DNA of 59,322 nt from Pontiellaceae bacterium B12227. Its GTDB lineage: Bacteria > Verrucomicrobiota > Kiritimatiellia > Kiritimatiellales > Pontiellaceae. Under the pieces are notes generated by a model. It saw nothing but the letters and a program-made list of their open reading frames with translations, was not told the DNA's origin and made no database searches. Location: positions 1-59,322 of the forward strand of contig JAROAZ010000033.1 of the NCBI GenBank assembly GCA_029432775.1, read 5' to 3'. The translations under genes and the position numbers were made by a program. Below are positions 41,951-50,900 of this stretch, one piece after another. The first letter of the stretch is position 1. Each line of letters opens with the position of its first letter.

Positions 41951-44900
41951 ATGAAGAAATGGTCTTTTTCTGCCGTGGTTCTGTTTATGTTTGCTGGGCA
42001 GACTCTTTGGGCAGATCTTCCTGCCGATATTCGAGTCCCACAGGACTGGTACCTGACTGATACACACGATATCGATCTTCTAGGATCTACATATAGAATC
42101 CGGATGTATTACAGCAAGAGTCTGGTCGATGAACGCGATAAGGGGAATGTTTTCCTAGTACCCGTTATTACTGAACTCGATGGCGGAGTTGAGAAACTCG
42201 TTGAGTCTGGTGCGGATGATCTTTATTCAGCTCTGAATTACTATGCTGCAGTACATTATAATCCCTCGAGTTGTTATCAGTTCTTCCGTGATGGTGATGC
42301 CTGGATGTCAGACTGCGAAGCCTGGGTAGCATATTATGATAATACGCTCTATGACACTGAAGCTGCAGTATTGGCTACAGGGATACAGGTTAGTAAGACA
42401 GCTATAGGTATGTTGTTAACTGCAGGCGCCAGTAGTCCTGCTGTGTTGGTTGAGTGGACCTCGAACCTATACGACCGCTTTAATTCGATTTATGGTTCGT
42501 TGGCCGCAGACAGACTTCATGCAGCAGCTGCAGCGCTTGCATTTGCTGACCCGGCGGCCTATGAGAATGCAACCGGTGAGTTTGGCGAAACAGTTTGGGC
42601 TGGTGTCGAAAAATATTATTCGCCGGAGTACAAGGCGAGGATTAGTTATGCTTACGGTGCTTCAGGAGATATAGAAAAGGGGATTAAGTTTGTCGAGCAG
42701 GTGGAGGCCTACCACTGGTTAAAAGTTAATGGATTTGGAGAATTGTCCGGTGGTGCTGGAAAGGTGTTGGCATCGGGGGGAGCTCTCATAGGCGACCTTG
42801 CGGTGGGGCAGCTTGCGACAATGGCCACCGACGCAGAAGCATTACACCAGGAAAGCTTGCGAGTACAAAATTTTCATGCTTTGGCTCTGTGGCATGTTTG
42901 TAACCAAGGAGCTAATGCGAGTTTAAGACTTCCCTACTGCACAACGCCGAGCCAATTGATGGAGCAGTGTATGCAACTGAAGTATCTCAACTGGCATAGG
43001 CTCCGGACTTTGCAGATGCTCAGTGTGAACATGCTTGATTACAACCAGATGCTTCTCGGTGATAGCTGGGTAAAGTGGTTGGGTGACGAAAAGAAAATCC
43101 TCGGCCAACTGGAGGACAACCTTGAAGTCACAGAAGGTTTGTTCTCCAGTTTTCAAAAAGATGTTCGCTCTGTGATGCATTCGTGCCAGGTGGCTGATGA
43201 CTATTTTGCAGTTATTTATCCTGCGGCAGTAACGCTTGAAACTCCTCAGGTTATTGAGGTTGAAAATAATAGTGGTGTTTTGCGTGTGGAGCCCGGCTCC
43301 CTTTCATTTGGGATTATCCCTTCGGGCGGTGTCGCTACGATCCCGTTGGTTGCTTTTAATTCCGGAGGGATATCAGGTTTTTCCTGGCAGGTACAAGGAC
43401 TGGACTCCGGGCCCTTTTCAATTGTAGGTGCTACCTCTGGTATTATTTCTTCCAATGAGGGTCTTGAGCTGTTGGTTAGGTATGATGGCGTTTCCGAGGG
43501 AAGCTTGTCAGATAGTCTTTTACTCACGGCAGTGTTCGGCGATGGAACCGAGCAGACTTCGGCCATAAATATTTCAGCGAATGCGGTTGATGCAGAGAAT
43601 TTCACTGCATTGGACCGCCCGATAGAATTGGCTCGTGGCATTTTAGGCAGTGTACAGGATGGCACTTATCTCAGTAGGCAATATTCGAGTGGTGCCTGGG
43701 AGGATCTGGGTTGGCAGGGGGGCACGAACCGATTGCGTACGATGGGGTATACGGATAATACCGTAGCGACTTCCATTGTGAAATTTGATCTTCCGGCGGG
43801 GCTGGAAGATACCACCATAATCTCTGCAGAACTGTGCCTGCGCTGTGCCTCTGTAGAACAGTCCGGCAAGGTTGTTCTATATGAGCACGGATATAGCTTT
43901 ACCGAAGCTTCGTGTGTTTTTGCCGAATACCGAACGGATAGTCAATATTTGGATATGTCGATCGTTTCCTCCCCAAGAGAGGTAACATTCTCAGGAAGCC
44001 GCCTGCGCGATCTTGTTCAGAAGTGGGTTGCAGATCCTGACAGTAACAATGGATTTCTGATGCTTGCACCGGATTATGCTGATTTGAGTTTTTACTCATC
44101 AGAAGATTCCACACTGGCATACCGCCCTAGCCTTAAGATTGAATATCAGCATTCAGATAATCGTAAGCCTTCATTGTCGATCCATACCCCCCGTAGCGGA
44201 TGGATGCAAGCTGGGCCTTGCACGGTCAGCGGACATGCTTTTGATTTCCACGGAATTGATAAAGTGACAGTAAACGGCGGTAAGGCTTCACTGTCCAGTG
44301 TTGACGATCGTACGTGTTCTTTTTCGAAGGTTATTCAGCTCCGGCCAGGGCGCAATGAGATCGCAGTTGTTGCCGAAGATGGTTCGTTGGAAGAAAATGA
44401 GCGCAACAAGAGTGTGACTGTGTGTACGCCTGATGTCGCCCTTGTTCTGGACGACTATAATTTACAGCTGTCCCAGGGAGAGTCGGCTGATGTGCAGATC
44501 ACATGCAAAGCTATGTATGGTTTTGACAGTCAGGTAATGTTGAATTTTGACAGTTCCCCCCTGGACCTGACATTGGACGAAACAGAAGTGTCCGTTGGAG
44601 GCAGTGCCATGCTCAATCTTCACGCAGGTGAGGATCTCGCTCCGGGTGAATATCAGGTGCTGTTGCGGGCTCAAGGAGGAGGCGTGGAGCAGGTTGCCGA
44701 AATAACCGTTCTCGTTTCCGATGGAAAAGCGCCTGAATTGTTAATTTCAACTCCTTCAGAAGGTGTGATTACTACAGAGTCTACTTGGACGGTGGCTGGT
44801 TCAGCCCGCGACGTAGGCAGCAGTGGGTTGGCTGATGTGTCTTGTGCTGCTCTTCGGCCGGTCGGTGAGCTGACGAATCAGGGGACACTGGGTTCGTGGA

Positions 44901-47900
44901 AGTTTTATGTGCCGCTGGAGGGGGGGCAGAATGTATTCTATATTATCGCTAAGGATAATGCGGGTAATGCAACACGACTACGTTGTAATGTTATTAAGGC
45001 CTCTGGGCCTGTGTCAGCACCGGTGGTAACCAATCTGGTTGATGGTGCTGTTGGTGTGGCCGTTGTCGGTACGACGCTTGAATGGGATCGAGTCCCCGGT
45101 GCTGATGAATACAGAATCTACATAAGTACGGTCTCAAGTGATGTTGCTTTTGGGGGAGCGGCGATAGATGGTGCTATAGAACTGGTAACTTCGCGACCAA
45201 GAGCAGAGTTGCCGGTACTGACGTCGGGGTTGACGTACTACTATCGCATTGATGCCGTGAATGATTATGGTGTTATGTCTTCAGCCGTACGCTCTTTCTC
45301 AACTTTGGGAGATGAAATTGTTGCAGAATGGCGGTTTGAAAATATTTCCAATGGCATCTGTAAAGACCGTACGGGAGCAGGTAATGATCTAACCGTTAGC
45401 GAAGCAACCAATGTGGTGTCGGGATTGTTGGGCGATGGGCTTCACTTCTCCGCTACAGGGCATCATGCACGGGTAGTAAATATCCCCTATGAGAGTAAGG
45501 CTGCACTGGGATTCTGGTTTAAAGGATGCTCTTCATCAACAAACAGTTCTGATTGGGCACCTCTGGCTAATGTTCGTGGAGTGCCGCTTGAAATCAATAG
45601 TGAGAATCGGCTCCGCGTCCGTGTTGGATATGGAGAATGGATTACCGAGCCCTGTTCTAAAGGTACATGGAACTGTGTCATTTTTTCGATTAACCAACCG
45701 GGCAATGGCATGCGGATCAGCGTATTCAGTGATAATGAGTGGTCACACACATTCTGTTCTTCAACCATCCCGCTGTTAACCGGTGAAGTCACGCTAGGCT
45801 CTGATGTCGCAGGTGCTGCTCATTTTATGGGAACCATAGATGAAATATCCCTATTGTCTATACCGGTCGCTGAGGCGGACTGCGGGGATTTCATCGCCAG
45901 GGTTCAGCAGTCCGCTACATTCAGCTATACGTTCAGCATTATGGCGAAGAGCAACGAGTTAATACCGGATGCCGAATTGATATTGGATCAAGCGCAATAT
46001 TACAGTACAACCAACGGAGTCATTCGCCTGGAACTGAATCCTCGGATCTCATCTGTCGATGCAGTTGCAGATCATTACACTTTTTCCGAGAAGACACTCA
46101 ATCTGCGGTGGGCAGATGAGAACATAATGGTTTTGCCTGCGGACAGCCGTCCCTTTGGTTGCAGTGTTGACGTGCCCGGATACGCTTCGCTTGGCGATCC
46201 GGTATCGATAACCACGCATGCATTTGATTTTGAGGCGGGTGAAGATGAGTATTTTGTTGAGCCTTATAAGGTGCGTGTGGGTACCAACGGGGAGGTTTAT
46301 ATTCTCGACCGGAAGCAAAGCCGGTTGTACCGCACAATCGATGGCAATACCCTTCAGGTAGTTGCAGGTACCGGCGTCGCCGGGTACAACGGAGATGGCA
46401 TTCCGGCAATCGAAGCAGACCTGAATGGTCCTTGGGGGTTTTGTCTGGATGATACTGGCAATATATACATCGCTGATAGAGGGAACCATCGAATTAGAAA
46501 GGTGGATCCGGGAGGGATAATCTCGACTTTTGCTGGAACTGGCGTGGCATCGAAAGATGAATCAACAGTTTCAGGTACTGCGACATTGTGCGAGATCAAT
46601 AGTCCTCAGATGGTAGAATTCATTGATGGTTACGTTTACCTGGATGACTGGGATCGTGAGGCCATTTTGCGGGTGAATAGTTCGGGAACTATCAGTCTGT
46701 ACGCGCAACCAGCCGATTATGCGATAGCACCTAAAAGCTCCATAGGCATGGGAGATATTCTTGCGTTAGTGAAAGATACGAATGGAGCGATGCTTGCGCT
46801 GGAAGAAAATGATATGATTTTGAAGCTGAACGGAGGTAGCTCGTACAGCATCTATTCTGGCAATTATCACTTCGATCATATGGGAGATGGCGCAGACGTT
46901 GGGCGTGGCGGATTCAATGAAGCGACTGATCTGGTTATTGGGTCGGGCTATATGGCCGCGAATACGAAACTTGTCGCAGATCATGGAGTTCGCCGCTTAC
47001 GTTACGTGGACGGAAATAAATGGTACACGTTTGCTGGAAATGGTGGACTGGGATTCCCCATTTATGGGCGCGACGCGCGGACCTGCGCTTTGCGCGTACC
47101 GGTTTCGTGCGACAGTGACGGCAGTAATATTTATATCGCCGATGAAGGCAACTACAGCATCTTTAAAGTTGACGCTTCGGGAGTCATGAGGCCGTTTTTC
47201 GAGAGTGGCTGTGTTCCTTCCGCTGGGATTTTGGAGTATCAGGTGGACTATGGTGACGGGACACTGAGCGAATGGTCAACAACTATGGTGTACGAGCATG
47301 TCTACGTACAGGCCGGTGCGTATGAACTGCGGGCTAGGTCAAAGGATGCCGGCGGTCAGGTCTCTGAATGGAGTGCGGCTGCATCCACTCGGATTTATGA
47401 TGAAGGTGCCTCCGCTAAAGTCACCACTTATACCGATGAGGTGGTCAACTTGAGTGAAGTTCCCAGCGGGGAAAGCGTGGTTGCCCGTCGCTGTTCAGTG
47501 CTCTCTGCCGGACAATTTTCTATCGGGTCTGGAGCGAAGCTGATTCTGGATAACTCATCTTTGTATCTTCCAGAAGGTAGCGATGTTGCGATTGGATTCG
47601 GTGGCGAGCTACTCACCATGCCGGGAAGTGTCATCACGGCTGACAATATTTCCAGCGACCTCGATGGTTCCGAAACATGGTGGACAGATACCGATGATGC
47701 AAGAGTTGAATTCAATGGATCACGCATAAACTGTCGCAGTATGAATCTGGATGTCACGAGTTATATTCAACGGGAAACGGACATCATGGTTCAGGGTGCG
47801 AATGGGGTCTATCCCGACTCCAAAAATGGAGATGAGGCATCGTTTATTATTCGTTCTGTAGAGGGTATTCAGATTCTTAACGATTCATCATTTGAGCTTG

Positions 47901-50900
47901 AAGGCGGTGCGGGAGCTAATGCTAGTGCAGACGATGCAAATGGGGGAGTAGGAGGAGGCATGCGCCTCGAACTGTTATCCAAGGCGGACATTATTCTCGA
48001 CAATGCTATTGATATTCGAGGGGAGGGAGGTGCCGGTGGCGTTTCAACATCTAGTCGTGAGCCGGGGCACAGTGGAAATGGTGGCGATGCAACCGTCAAT
48101 ATTCAAGCGGATGGAGATGTGCCGATACAGCAATGCGAGTTAGACATCGAAGGTGGGGGGGGATTTGACGGGAGTTCTTCTTATAAGGAATCTGCAAGAA
48201 ATGGAGGGGGGGCAGGAAGTGCTGGCCTATATATTTCTTCAGTTTCAGGAACTGTCGAGTGCGTGAATTTTTATTACGAAGGAAGCGCCGGTGATTCTGG
48301 TGATGGAGGTTATGACCGTAAGGCTTACTATTCTGGCGGGAATGGAGGTGCTGGAGCTTCCAGTACTGTGCATATTAGTGCTGCAAAAGATATTGTCATT
48401 AAGGGGTCAAAATTAACCGCCTCTACTGGAGATGGTGGGAATGGTGGGGATGGAGATAATGGTGATCGAACAGGAATGGGAGGGATAGGCGGTACTTTGG
48501 TGGTTCAAATGATCTCTGAAGAGCAATTGATCATGACCAATTCATATTTTGCTTTCTATTCTGGTGATGGTGGGCATGGAGGCCAAGGGGCAGATGGTAA
48601 TGGTAGTTCGGGGCAGGGGGGTTATCCAGGAATTGGCGGTGAATCGATTTGTGATCTGAAAACTGATACTCTCAGTATATTTGACACGAGATTTAAGGTG
48701 CGAACTGGTCAAGGGGGGGATGCGGGGGTTCCTTATAGTACAAGTGGGTTTTCTGGAGCATCGGGAGGGGGGATCAATTGGTTCTGGGAGGCAGATGAAC
48801 TGACGTTCTTGAGGTCTGATATAGATATTGAGGCGGGAGACGGTGGCGCGGGCGCTGTCGGCAATCGCGATTCAGGCAGTGGTGGTTCTGGTGGAGCGTG
48901 CGACGTAAATCTCGCAATCAGTTCTTCTGTGGATCTACTTGGTTCTTCTATAGACCTTGACGCAGGAGATGGAGGAAAGGCTGCAAGTTCCGGGCACTAT
49001 AATTCCCCGCGAGGAGGTCTTGGAGGAAACGTTTCATTCATGATGACCAATACTGTGGGGCGTTTAGACATAGTATCTAGTTCGCTCACTTTCAATGCAG
49101 GCGATGGCGAAGATGGAGGCGGGGCCGATACGGATCCCGGAGGAGGGGGAGGTGCCGGTGGAAGTAGTGAGGTGTTCTTCCGGGCTGACCAGGTTTCTTT
49201 TATACAAACTGATACCTTGCTTCGTGTTGTGGGCGGGGATGGTGGTAACGGAGGGCCGAGCTATGGAGATGGTAGCAATGAGGGAGGAGGCGCTGCCGGT
49301 TTGGGAGGTGAGGGCTTCATTGAAATACATGCTCTTGGGCAGGTTTCTAGTTCGAAGGCGCGGATTGAAATAGAGGGCGGTTCCGGAGGTAAAGGAGGCC
49401 GAGCGGGAGAAGACGAAGACAGTGTTGATTCGGTTGGGGCGAATGGAGGGCCTGCGTTCATGCGTGTAGAGAGCGGCTCCTGTGTAGCTGACGCGTCAAT
49501 TATATCGATTATTGGTGGTGTTGGTGGCCGAGGACGCTCCAATGACGCTGGTGATGGTGGCGATGCGCTGCTTACTGTTGACAGCACGAACTCAATTTTC
49601 ACCTCAACACGCTTGGATGTTGTCGGAGGTTTGCCCTCTCAGAATGATGCGGGAGTTTATTCTGCGAAAGGTGCTGAGTCTGTGGATATTCAGGGGGAGG
49701 CGTTTGTTTCGGAAGGCTATCTGAATCAAGATGTTCGTTTTGCGGCCGGAGCAGATGTGCGCAAAACGCTCATGCGCAGTTTCAGTGAGGTTGATTCATC
49801 CAGAGGAGCGGATCTAAGAGATGCTGGCATTTCAATCTATGACTTCGTTTCTCTGAATTACGCAATACCGCGACCGTTCGGGGAATCTTGGACGCTGACG
49901 TATCGCGCTGCTGAGTCCAACTGGGTTGTTTCGTCTTCGATCATCGGTTCCTTAGCAGAGCGCGTGAGCTTTGGTGAAACATTTGAGTCGCCTGAGTTGG
50001 GTGTTGTTTTCTCACTAGGCACAAACGGTTGGTTTGCGTGGTCAGAGGGAGACTCGATCTCCTTCTCCGTTGAACAGCCGAATCTTGCTACTACTTCGGA
50101 GACTGCTGATCTTGATGCTGTGAAGCAGATCGCCATCCAAACTGCAGATGGGATTGCTTACAAAGGGCAGGTGACCGTCTATGGATATGTTGGCCAGGAA
50201 GAGCATTCTTCTTGGGAGTTTTTAGAGCCTCCGTATTGCATTAGCCTGCCAGGATGGACTGTGGGGTCGAATGAGTACACTTCTGTTTCTGGTTCTGACT
50301 ATCGTATTCGCCTTCAGGCTCCCGGCAGCTGTCTGGAGCTGACCACCTTCGTTATGATAGCTGGGGTGCCGACTTACACACTGACGGCAGATAGTGATAG
50401 TGATGGTTTATCTGATCTTACTGAGCAGACGCTTGGCACACTATCCTGCTCTGATGATAGCGATGGCGATGGCCTCTTGGACTGGGAAGAGTATTATCTT
50501 GATCAGTACGCTGGTGCTGATGCGACAAAGGGTGATTCTGATGGAGATGGAGTCAATGATGGAGATGAGTTTGAGGACGGAACCAATATAGGTGATCCTT
50601 TAAACTATGGAGACCGTCCGCCTATGTTTGCATTTGTTGGACTGGATCCTGATAATCCTAGAGCTAGTGATGGAATCAGTGCTCGTTGGGTGGTGAGTGA
50701 TCCTGACTTTGATCCAATCAATGTTGAGTACCGGTGGGTGTATAACGATGACACAATCGTGGAAAGTGGAATCCTTACAAACATTGAGGCTCAGCCTGGA
50801 ATAAACACCTTGAGTTTGACCTCATCAGTTCAGCGGGATGATGTTATCAGGTTTGAGTTAGTGGCTTATTCCGGATCTCCGGTCAGATGGTCGTCTTGGA

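Noticed and set aside
48000..49600. Long minus-strand frames rich in Pro and Ser under the giant gene
   Set aside because: They are mirror images of the GGN/GAT-rich glycine repeats, where stops are rare on the complementary strand.
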